Notes under the pieces: model-generated
Seen by the model: only the letters and a program-made list of their open reading frames with translations
Database searches by the model: none
What the model was told of the DNA's origin: nothing
Assembly: GCA_025352375.1 (NCBI GenBank)
Contig: JANXTL010000034.1
Location: forward strand, 1-32,718
Source: Acetobacteraceae bacterium
GTDB taxonomy: Bacteria > Pseudomonadota > Alphaproteobacteria > Acetobacterales > Acetobacteraceae
DNA length: 32,718 nucleotides
Reading direction: 5' to 3'
Part shown: positions 1-6,552 of the stretch, one piece after another
Layout of the letters: every line of letters begins with the position of its first letter
How positions within the stretch are numbered: position 1 is the first letter of the stretch
Translations under genes and position numbers: made by a program

Positions 1-359
1 GGGGCGGGTGCCGGTTTGGCCGGGGGGCGGTGGTGCGGTTGCAATGCGACGCGCGGCGGCCAGGCGAACCGCAAATTGTGCCCCCTGGCGGCGCGGGCGA
101 GCAGATAGTCCCGCAGGGCGAGCGCGCGGAGGAGGCCGCGCTGCATGCGTTGCAGGATGGTTGGCAGATGGTATGTGCCGAAAACGGCGGCGGGGGTGGC
201 GAATTCCGGGGCGGCGACGCGGGTTGTGGCGGTCGCGGTGAAGTGGCGGGCGTGGGCGATGAGGGCGGCGAGGACGTGGAGAACAGCCCCGATGCGCCCC
301 GGGATCGGGCGGGGTTTGGTGGGCGTGTGTTTGGGTGGGGCTGTCTGGGTCACGGGCAT
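1..359 (-). CDS. Unknown protein, N-terminal part, runs off the left edge
   Basis: An ATG at 359 opens a frame with no stop to the window edge, so at least 119 residues are visible and the C-terminus is missing. The product is very rich in Ala, Arg, Pro, Thr and His. It begins with a Pro/Thr-rich basic stretch (MPVTQTAPPKHTPTKPR), then a helix-like segment (HVLAALIAHARHF), and later another helical stretch with the pattern PTILQRMQRGLLRALALRDYLLARAARG split over about residues 65-95. The proline-rich tail before the edge (LQPHHRPPAKPAPA) looks like a disordered linker. I recognise no domain and propose no function. A GAAC-N7-GAAC site, the alphaproteobacterial LexA operator pattern, sits 20-34 bases upstream of the start, so SOS control is possible. 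A GAAAGG lies about 14 bases before the ATG, which is a long spacing for a ribosome site. Confidence 0.6.
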   Translation of the reverse strand, partial: MPVTQTAPPKHTPTKPRPIPGRIGAVLHVLAALIAHARHFTATATTRVAAPEFATPAAVFGTYHLPTILQRMQRGLLRALALRDYLLARAARGHNLRFAWPPRVALQPHHRPPAKPAPA

Positions 360-378
360 GGTGGTAGCAGACCTTTCG

Positions 379-393
379 GAACAAAGCAAGAAC
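379..393 (-). promoter_or_regulatory. Candidate LexA (SOS) operator
   Basis: On the plus strand the bases read GAAC AAAGCAA GAAC, i.e. GTTC-N7-GTTC on the minus strand, the exact LexA box pattern of Alphaproteobacteria. It lies 20 bases upstream of the ATG at 359, where a bound repressor would block transcription of the left-edge gene. Eight fixed bases in either orientation are expected roughly once by chance in a window this size. The position just before a start codon is what makes it credible. Confidence 0.5.
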
Positions 394-705
394 TTTGTGA
401 TCGGATTCCCAATTACGTACTAAACAAAGCAGTTTTATTCCTGTCCATGTGGAAGGCAACGCGCTATACGAACCGCCCTTAGACCATGATCGTTTGAGGT
501 CGCACGCGATCTCGGCGTTGGATCATGGTCTAAGCCTTTGTTTGAGAGGGTGATTCACGCCCGAGGTTGAAGTCAACCTCAGGCGATCACGCTCTAATCT
601 GACGAAGTTGGAGGGCTCCAAAGGCTCAATGAAGGGAAAGCTCAAGCGAGCCGGGTGGAATGACGAGTTCCTGGGCCGCCTCTTGGCCCAATTTGCTAAA
701 AGTCA
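394..705. other. Intergenic stretch with lower GC
   Basis: No convincing gene lies here. The stretch holds the first copy of the 117-bp double-hairpin element (480-596). To its right, a 28-codon frame on the plus strand (629-715, ATG to TAG, beginning MKGKLKRAGWNDEFLGR) reads like protein but has no ribosome site. It runs antisense into the end of the frame at 706-918. It may be a gene remnant. Confidence 0.4.
480..596 (+). mobile_element. 117-bp double-hairpin MITE/RIME-like element, copy 1
   Basis: The element begins TAGACCATGATC and ends GATCACGCTCTA. It has two hairpins. Hairpin 1 (480-532) has 12-bp perfect arms TAGACCATGATC/GATCATGGTCTA. Hairpin 2 (559-584) has arms GCCCGAGGTTGA/TCAACCTCAGGC with one C-A mismatch and a two-base loop. 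The outer ends are imperfect inverted repeats (10 of 13 match) and both ends carry TA, as expected if a TA target was duplicated. The copy is identical to the one at 6436-6552. The layout resembles RIME1 elements of rhizobia (about 108 bp, two palindromes), but kinship with RIME1 is inference. Confidence 0.8.
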
Positions 706-918
706 TATGCAATAGCCCTGCGCCAAACGCAATTTAACCTTGAACTGCGGCGGGCGCTCGGCTACCAGACGGTTGTAGGAAGTATCCAACGTGACTTGCT
801 TGGCCGCGCGTTCGGCAAGCACCGTGGCCACCCGGCGGCAGAAAACCGCGGTTGCCGGCCACAGCTTCCACCCGTCAGAGCCGCCCCAAGGGAAATCCCC
901 GTGGGCGGCTCTTTCGAT
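706..918 (-). pseudogene. In-frame 71-codon extension after the DUF3800 stop
   Basis: After the TGA that ends the DUF3800 gene, the same frame stays open for 71 codons to a TGA at 703-705. The translation reads like real protein (for example FPWGGSDGWKLWPATAVFCR and later LDTSYNRLVAERPPQFK), and its third codon positions are about 73% G or C by my count. No good start codon or ribosome site is visible; a GTG within CRRV is the only internal candidate. It could be a former C-terminal extension cut off by a nonsense mutation, the tail of an unrelated gene joined by a deletion, or a small gene. I cannot assign a family. Confidence 0.35.
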
Positions 919-1530
919 TCAGGGCATTTGGATGCCGAACCGCCGCAGGGTTCGGGCGCTGAAAGTCCCGTTTGCCACCCATTTGCGAGAATAAGCCACG
1001 ACGTCGGCCAACTGCAACAACCGGGACGCCGCCGAGTCAAGCCGGGCAATTCGGTTCACCGCGCGGAACCGGCCGTCGAGGCGTTGGGCCAGCGCGATTT
1101 CCGCGTCGAACGCCGGATGGTCGTTGTGGTGGTTGGCGTCGATGATCAGATCGACGTTGCCGATGGTTTCGCGCCCGAGCACGTCGGTTTGGAAGCGTTT
1201 CAGGCCGATTTTGACAACCTCAATGACTGCCTTGGCGTAAAGCACGGGCGCATCTCCACCACGCGGTGTAATCTGTAAGTTTATCATAACGACGGTGCTC
1301 GCGGGCAGAACCGAGCGGAATCGCGCCATCAAGCTTTGTAGGTACGTGTCGTCCAGTCCGACGGCGTGTATCTCATTGGCATTGGGTTCCAGAGCGTCGC
1401 TAAAACACTTGTCGATACGCCCGGCGTCGCGCGCGAAAGCCAGCACGCCGCCCAGATGCAATGGGCCGGCACCGGCCGTCCCATGCTCGTCGATGAAGCA
1501 TAGGACCTTCTTGTTGAGCTTAACCGCCAC
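919..1530 (-). CDS. DUF3800 domain protein
   Basis: The 203-residue product starts with the DUF3800-type strand VLCFIDEHG (residues 9-17), carries acidic positions through the middle (for example NVDLIIDANHHND), and ends with the family's closing helix RLLQLADVVAYSRKW. DUF3800 proteins have a predicted RNase H-like fold with acidic active-site residues and are frequent in accessory and mobile regions; their activity is mostly untested. The start is GTG at 1530, directly after the TAG of comM (1531-1533) with no spacer, so translation probably depends on ribosomes finishing comM (CGGGGATAG precedes it). The frame continues after the stop for 71 more codons (706-918). Family assignment is fairly secure, function unknown. 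Confidence 0.7.
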   Translation of the reverse strand: MAVKLNKKVLCFIDEHGTAGAGPLHLGGVLAFARDAGRIDKCFSDALEPNANEIHAVGLDDTYLQSLMARFRSVLPASTVVMINLQITPRGGDAPVLYAKAVIEVVKIGLKRFQTDVLGRETIGNVDLIIDANHHNDHPAFDAEIALAQRLDGRFRAVNRIARLDSAASRLLQLADVVAYSRKWVANGTFSARTLRRFGIQMP

Positions 1531-3054
1531 CTATCCCCGCCCAGGCGTCCGATGCCGAAACGCCAGGGCCTCCGCCACATGGACGCGACCGACCACAGCC
1601 GCGCCCGCCAGATCGGCGATGGTGCGGGCGACACGCATAATCCGGGTGTAGCCGCGGGGCGATAGGCGCAATTTGTCCATCGCTTGCTCCAGCAGCTTGA
1701 GTGCCTCCGGCGCCAGCACGATGTCCTTGGTGTCGGCCTCGGCATTGCTGACCGGTCCGTCCGCGCCATACCGGGCGATTTGCAAAGCCCGAGCACGAGC
1801 GACCCGTTCGGCGATGGCGGACGACGGCTCGCCGGCTGGGGCGTGCGCCATATCGGCGGCGGTCGCCGGTTGCACGGCGACGGTCAGGTCGATGCGGTCG
1901 ATCACCGGGCCGCTGATGCGATTCTGATAATCCTCGCCGCAGCGGGGCGCGCGGCCGCACTCGCGCGACCCATCGCCCAAATAGCCGCAGCGACAGGGAT
2001 TCATCGCCGCCACCAACTGAAACCGTGCGGGGTACGTTATATGAGCAGACGCTCGGGATACCGTCGTGCGGCCGGACTCCATGGGCTGGCGCAACGCCTC
2101 CAGCGCCTGACGGGGAAACTCCGGAAGTTCGTCGAGGAACAACACACCCCGGTGTGCCAGCGACACTTCGCCTGGTTTCGCTCGCTGTCCGCCTCCGGTC
2201 AGCGCCGCCTGCGACGCCGAGTGGTGCGGTTCGCGGAACGGCGGCCGCATTACCAGCCGCCCTCCATCCAATAGCCCGGCAACGCTGTGAATCATGCTGA
2301 CTTCCAGCGCCGCCCCGGGGGCGAGGTCCGGCAGCAAGCCAGGCACCCGCGCGGCGAGCATGGATTTGCCAGCGCCCGGGGGGCCAATAAGGAGAAGATT
2401 GTGACCGCCGGCGGCGGCGATCTCCACCGCACGCTTCGCACTTTCCATGCCCTTGACGTCGCGCATGTCGGGGCTGCGCGTCGCCTCGGCGACACCGGCC
2501 GGTTCCGGTGGGCTGAGCACCTGCGTGCCACGAAAATGGTTGATCAGCGACAGCAAGTCGCGCGGTGCCAATACCTCGATCCGGCCAGCCCAGGCAGCCT
2601 CCCCGCCTTGGGAGGCGGGGCAGATCAGGCCCAGATCGCGAGCCGAGGCCGCGATCGCCGCCGGCAAGATGCCAGCAACCGCACACAGACTGCCATCCAA
2701 CGAAAGCTCCCCAAGAGCCGCGTATCGTTCGATCTCATCGCGGGGCAGCACATTCATCGCGGCGAGGATCGCCAGCGCCAGCGGCAGATCGAAGTGCGAT
2801 CCCTCCTTCAACAGATCGGCGGGCCGGAGGTTGATCAACACCCTCCGAGCCGGGAGAGAAAGGCCGATGGCGGCAAATGCCGCTCGGACGCGCTCCTTTG
2901 CTTCGAAGACCGCCTTGTCGGGAAGGCCGACCAGCATGAGGGCCGGGGTGCCGGGGGTTACCTGCACCTGTACTTCGACCGGAATGGCGTCGATGCCGGA
3001 GAACGCGAACGTATTCACTCGGACGATGCCGATATTGGGGGATATTTTGTTCAT
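1531..3054 (-). CDS. comM: YifB/ComM-family Mg-chelatase-like AAA+ ATPase
   Basis: The product is 507 residues, the usual family length. The N-terminal part (about 1-175) has the LonC/S5-like fold sequence typical of ComM (VRVNTFAFSGIDAIPVEVQV). The AAA+ core has Walker A GPPGAGKS at about 224-231 and Walker B VLFLDE with D308/E309. The C-terminal part has the cysteine cluster MNPCRCGYLGDGS...CGRAPRCG (Cys 354, 356, 366, 372) and the motif NRISGPVIDRIDL. In naturally competent bacteria ComM is a hexameric branch-migration helicase that helps integrate incoming single-stranded DNA; in others it is kept without a clear role. I chose the ATG at 3054 over an in-frame TTG at 3075, because family members start just before this point. 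It is divergent from the Gfo/Idh/MocA gene and directly coupled to DUF3800 downstream. Confidence 0.93.
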   Translation of the reverse strand: MNKISPNIGIVRVNTFAFSGIDAIPVEVQVQVTPGTPALMLVGLPDKAVFEAKERVRAAFAAIGLSLPARRVLINLRPADLLKEGSHFDLPLALAILAAMNVLPRDEIERYAALGELSLDGSLCAVAGILPAAIAASARDLGLICPASQGGEAAWAGRIEVLAPRDLLSLINHFRGTQVLSPPEPAGVAEATRSPDMRDVKGMESAKRAVEIAAAGGHNLLLIGPPGAGKSMLAARVPGLLPDLAPGAALEVSMIHSVAGLLDGGRLVMRPPFREPHHSASQAALTGGGQRAKPGEVSLAHRGVLFLDELPEFPRQALEALRQPMESGRTTVSRASAHITYPARFQLVAAMNPCRCGYLGDGSRECGRAPRCGEDYQNRISGPVIDRIDLTVAVQPATAADMAHAPAGEPSSAIAERVARARALQIARYGADGPVSNAEADTKDIVLAPEALKLLEQAMDKLRLSPRGYTRIMRVARTIADLAGAAVVGRVHVAEALAFRHRTPGRG

Positions 3055-3167
3055 GGCCGCGAGTGTGACGGCCAAAGGTAAATAAAGTGGTAACGCCGGG
3101 CGATTTTTTGACGATTCCTGAAAGAAATCCGATGTTGGGGATGGGTTAGCACACAGGAGTACGCGGA

Positions 3168-4316
3168 ATGGCCGAACGGCGCCTCGGGATCATCTTGCAC
3201 GGCGCCACGGGGCGCATGGGCACGACGCAGCATTTGCGCAACCTGCTGGATATAAAGCGGGAGGGCGGATTGCCCCTCGCCAACGGCGACCGGCTGATTC
3301 CGGACGTGCAGATCGCCGGCCGCGACGCCGGCAAGCTGGAAGCGCTGGCGCAAGCCAGCGGCGGTATCCGCTGGACCGCCGATCTCGACGCCTCGCTGGC
3401 CGATCCCGCCAATGACATCTTCTTCGATTGCGCCATAACCGGTTACCGGGCACCGAATGCCCGCAAGGCTATCGCCGCCGGCAAGCACATCTATTTAGAG
3501 AAACCCATCGCGCCGTCGCTGGACGAGGCGATGGAGCTGGTGCGGCTCGCGACCGAAGCCGGTGTCAAACACGGCGTCATCCAGGACAAGGTGCATTTGC
3601 CCGGGTTGATGAAGCTGCGGATGCTGCGCGACGCCGGGTTCTTCGGCCGCATTCTGTCGGTGAAGGTCGAGTTCGGATGGTGGGTGTTCGACGGGTTCTA
3701 CCAGCCGTCGCAGCGTTCGAGCTGGAACTACCGAAAAGACCAGGGCGGCGGCATGGTCCTCGATATGTATGCACACTTCCGCTACATACTCGACCGCGTC
3801 GTCGCGCCGGTAACGCGGGTTGTATGCCGCACCGCGATCCACACGCCAAAGCGGGCGGATGAACACGGCAATCCCTATACCGTGGATGCCGACGATGCCG
3901 CCTACGCCCTCATGGAGCTTGAAGGCGGTATCATTGCAACCGTTACCAGTTCCTGGTCCGGCCGGTTGCGGCGCGACGATATGTTGCAGCTACACATTGA
4001 CGGCACACATGGTTCGGCCGTGGCGGGCTTGCACGACTGCCGCACGCAAGCCCTTGTGAATACGCCGAAGCCGCCATGGAACGCGGACGCGCGCCAGCCC
4101 ATGAATTTCTACACACAATGGCAGGATGTGCCCGACAATCTGGCCTACCGGCCAAGCTTCCGCGCCTGCTGGGAGGACTTCCTGCGGCATGTCGCGGATG
4201 ACGCACCGTTTGTTCCGTCGCTGTTGGAAGGGGCGAAAGCCGTGCAACTGGCCGAACTTGCATACAAGAGCAATCAGGAAGGACGGTGGATCGACCTGCC
4301 AACACTCACCTCGTGA
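3168..4316 (+). CDS. Gfo/Idh/MocA-family NAD(P)-dependent oxidoreductase
   Basis: The product is 382 residues. The Rossmann half begins ILHGATGRMG (residues 8-17), a glycine-rich nucleotide-binding loop resembling that of dihydrodipicolinate reductase. The family motif EKP (KHIYLEKPIAPS) follows near residue 110. The C-terminal half (DKVHLPGLMKLRMLRDAGFFGRILSVKVEFGWWVF and onward) is the usual alpha/beta substrate domain; GGGMVLDMYAHFRYILDRV matches the GG(A/G)-x3-D-x3-H pattern that carries catalytic residues. Such enzymes oxidise or reduce sugar or cyclitol hydroxyls; the substrate here cannot be read. AGGAG stands 9 bases before the ATG. A TTGACG at 3108-3113 with GATGTT 17 bases later is a weak promoter candidate. 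It seems to be a single-gene unit. Confidence 0.88.
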   Translation: MAERRLGIILHGATGRMGTTQHLRNLLDIKREGGLPLANGDRLIPDVQIAGRDAGKLEALAQASGGIRWTADLDASLADPANDIFFDCAITGYRAPNARKAIAAGKHIYLEKPIAPSLDEAMELVRLATEAGVKHGVIQDKVHLPGLMKLRMLRDAGFFGRILSVKVEFGWWVFDGFYQPSQRSSWNYRKDQGGGMVLDMYAHFRYILDRVVAPVTRVVCRTAIHTPKRADEHGNPYTVDADDAAYALMELEGGIIATVTSSWSGRLRRDDMLQLHIDGTHGSAVAGLHDCRTQALVNTPKPPWNADARQPMNFYTQWQDVPDNLAYRPSFRACWEDFLRHVADDAPFVPSLLEGAKAVQLAELAYKSNQEGRWIDLPTLTS

Positions 4317-4366
4317 GGAATATCGAGGAAAAGTGATGATTCAAGCGAATTAAACACGGATAAATA

Positions 4367-4396
4367 TTGACAAATGCCCAGGGCAAAGCGTTATAT
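4367..4396 (+). promoter_or_regulatory. Sigma70-type promoter and AT-rich leader of mucR
   Basis: TTGACA (4367-4372) is followed after 18 bases by TTATAT (4391-4396). The stretch 4330-4425 is strikingly AT-rich for this window. MucR/Ros proteins bind AT-rich DNA and often repress their own genes, so this leader is a plausible autoregulatory site. That last point is inference from the family. Confidence 0.6.
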
Positions 4397-4432
4397 AAAA
4401 AACCTTAATTATATCATTTTTTGGAGTTTCCT

Positions 4433-4894
4433 GTGTGTACAATCGTATCGAAGGATCGTTTGCTGACGTTCGCAGTTCAGATCGTTAGTGACTATGTCCG
4501 CCATAACAATATGCTATCCGAAGTACTGCCTAGCCTGATCGAGAATGTATACGACACTTTAGCGAGTATTGCGCCGTCGGACACAACCGGTGGGCATGAT
4601 TCGCCAGCACACCACACAGCACACGACCATGTCCACTCGAACTCTGCCACGCATTCGGACACCGCGAACGACGACTTCCTGGTATGCCTGGAAGACGGCC
4701 TGACCATGAAAATGCTGAAGCGTCACCTGCTGACCGTGCATGGACTGACGCCGGACGAATACCGCGCCAAATGGGGCCTGCCCAACGACTACCCGATGGT
4801 GACGGCGACTTACGCGAAATTACGGTCGAGCCTTGCCAAGGAAAGTGGCCTTGGCCTTCGCCCAGAGGCTCGACCCAAACGCCGTCGCGTCTAG
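4433..4894 (+). CDS. MucR/Ros-family zinc-finger transcriptional regulator with His-rich linker
   Basis: The 153-residue product has the Ros/MucR finger with the exact spacing C-X2-D-X9-H-X4-H (C85, D88, H98, H103) in CLEDGLTMKMLKRHL, followed by the family signature LTPDEYRAKWGLPNDYPMV and the tail AKLRSSLAKESGLG. MucR proteins are H-NS-like regulators in Alphaproteobacteria that bind AT-rich DNA and control exopolysaccharide, motility and virulence genes. The start is GTG at 4433, because GGAG at 4423-4426 sits 6 bases upstream; an in-frame TTG at 4421 lacks a ribosome site. Unusual is the linker before the finger (about residues 55-76), which contains seven histidines and many Ser/Thr/Asp. 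The 3' end overlaps the convergent TPR gene by 4 bases. Confidence 0.9.
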   Translation: MCTIVSKDRLLTFAVQIVSDYVRHNNMLSEVLPSLIENVYDTLASIAPSDTTGGHDSPAHHTAHDHVHSNSATHSDTANDDFLVCLEDGLTMKMLKRHLLTVHGLTPDEYRAKWGLPNDYPMVTATYAKLRSSLAKESGLGLRPEARPKRRRV

Positions 4895-6435
4895 TTCCCC
4901 AGCGCCGCGGCGAGCTGGCCGGCCAACCTGCTCCATTCCCCTGGAGCGGGTTGGCGGTACAAACATGCAGTCGGATACCACGGGCTATCGCATCGGTGGC
5001 GCAGCCAGCGCCATTCCGCGACATGCGGAAGCATGATCCAGACCGGTTTCCCCAATGCCCCCGCCACGTGTGCCACAGACGTGTCAATCGTGATCACCAG
5101 GTCCAACGCCTCAATCAGCGCAGCAGTTTCCGCGAAATCCGTCAAAGATGCGCGGTGATCCCTGACACGCCCGTCAGCCCGCAAAAACGCCAAATCATCA
5201 TCGCCGATTTCTTTTTGCAGCGCGTGAAAAACCACGTTCGGACATTCCAATAACGGAAGCAGCTGAGGCAAATTGGCCGAGCGCGTTACGCCAGGGTTCG
5301 TGCTGGACCACGCCAGGCCGATTTGCCGCATCGGCCCACGATCCAGACGCGACTTCCAAACGGCCACCCGATCCGGGTCGGCCTGAAGATAGGGTACTTT
5401 GTCCGGAATGGTCGTAACGGTCGTGCCAAATGCCAGCGGCAGGCTCAGCAACTGCGTCACAATATCGTAAGCTGGTTCAAACTCATCTTCGCCGACCACC
5501 CTGGCAACGCCGGGCACAGTGGAGAGCAGCGATTTCAGATCGTCGTAAACGCTCAGGTAAACTGTCGCACCGCGGTCGGCGAGCAGGGAGGCATAGCGCG
5601 CGAACTGGACGACATCGCCACGCCCTTGCTCGCCCACGAGGAGAATGCGCTTACCCACGACGCCCGCGATATCGGGAATACTGGCGCCTTCATGGGGTTT
5701 GTCATGGCCGGCGATGCCCCAGCGACTTTCGTATTCCCGCCATCCTGACCCGAAATCGCCCAGCCGCAAGTGCAACAAGCTATAAAACCAAGTGAGATTC
5801 AACGGTTCGACGCGGCGGGCCTGCTCGTCCTGGAACAAGGCCAAAACCTCCGCCGGGCGGTCGAGCGCGGTCAGAACGCCGCCGAGGCCGCCCAAGATAT
5901 CCGCGATCCTGTTGGGTGGCGCGGCTGGCGACGCATACAGCAACGCAGCGCGGTAGAAAGCCTCCGATTCGTCCAGGCGTCCGAGCGTTTCGAGCATTTT
6001 GGCCATATTATAATGCGCGGGCGCGTGGTCGGGTTGCCGCGTCAGTGCCGCGAGGTAGGCCTCGATTCCCTCCTCCCGACGGTCCTGCTTCCCGAGCGCG
6101 ATAGCGAGATTGTTGAGCGCACCGGCATTGTCGGGATCGATGGCAAGAACCTGCCGCGCAGCCGCCTCCGCCAGGGTAAATTGGTCCAAAGCCAGCCAGG
6201 CATTGGATCGATTGACGTTGAGCCGCGGATCCTCGGGTCGCAAGCGTGCTGCCCGTGTCAGGTAGGCGACCGCATCGGCCACCAATTTGCGATCCAGGCA
6301 GAGCACCCCGAGCAAGTGCAGGGCATCGAAATGCTCTGGGGCCTGGGCGATAATATCCAACGCGCACTGCGCTGCGGCATCATGCTCCCCGGCGCGATAA
6401 TGCGCCGCCGCACGTGCGATCGGAGTATTCGGCAT
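4891..6435 (-). CDS. TPR protein with C-terminal glycosyltransferase-like domain
   Basis: The product is 514 residues. About residues 1-215 are tetratricopeptide repeats (AGEHDAAAQCALDIIAQAPEHFDALHLLG and similar 34-residue units). The C-terminal half (from about 265, GKRILLVGEQGRGDVVQFARY, to LVITIDTSVAHVAGALGKPVWIML) has the GT9/GT41-like Rossmann pattern with the nucleotide-sugar-side DTSVAHVAGALG loop. Proteins of this build occur in Alphaproteobacteria near flagellin or polysaccharide genes and may glycosylate proteins or glycans; no substrate is indicated. The 117-bp element abuts the ATG directly, so the ribosome site is now repeat-derived and no Shine-Dalgarno sequence is visible. Before the insertion the start seems to have overlapped the stop of the ThDP enzyme gene (TAATG), so expression of this gene may have changed. 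Confidence 0.82.
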   Translation of the reverse strand: MPNTPIARAAAHYRAGEHDAAAQCALDIIAQAPEHFDALHLLGVLCLDRKLVADAVAYLTRAARLRPEDPRLNVNRSNAWLALDQFTLAEAAARQVLAIDPDNAGALNNLAIALGKQDRREEGIEAYLAALTRQPDHAPAHYNMAKMLETLGRLDESEAFYRAALLYASPAAPPNRIADILGGLGGVLTALDRPAEVLALFQDEQARRVEPLNLTWFYSLLHLRLGDFGSGWREYESRWGIAGHDKPHEGASIPDIAGVVGKRILLVGEQGRGDVVQFARYASLLADRGATVYLSVYDDLKSLLSTVPGVARVVGEDEFEPAYDIVTQLLSLPLAFGTTVTTIPDKVPYLQADPDRVAVWKSRLDRGPMRQIGLAWSSTNPGVTRSANLPQLLPLLECPNVVFHALQKEIGDDDLAFLRADGRVRDHRASLTDFAETAALIEALDLVITIDTSVAHVAGALGKPVWIMLPHVAEWRWLRHRCDSPWYPTACLYRQPAPGEWSRLAGQLAAALGN

Positions 6436-6552
6436 TAGACCATGATCGTTTGAGGTCGCACGCGATCTCGGCGTTGGATCATGGTCTAAGCCTTTGTTTG
6501 AGAGGGTGATTCACGCCCGAGGTTGAAGTCAACCTCAGGCGATCACGCTCTA
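6436..6552 (+). mobile_element. 117-bp double-hairpin element, copy 2, between two coupled genes
   Basis: Identical in sequence to copy 1. Its left end touches the ATG of the TPR gene (CAT at 6433-6435), and its right-end CTA (6550-6552) is the TAG stop codon of the ThDP enzyme gene. Deleting the element together with one TA gives, on the coding strand, GGAGGCTAATG: a TAA stop overlapping the ATG, with a GGAGG ribosome site ahead. This clean empty site is strong evidence for insertion with TA duplication. Confidence 0.85.

Noticed and set aside
480-596. Double hairpin as a small RNA or riboswitch
   Set aside because: The same sequence occurs in both orientations in unrelated contexts with fixed ends, so a mobile element explains it better.
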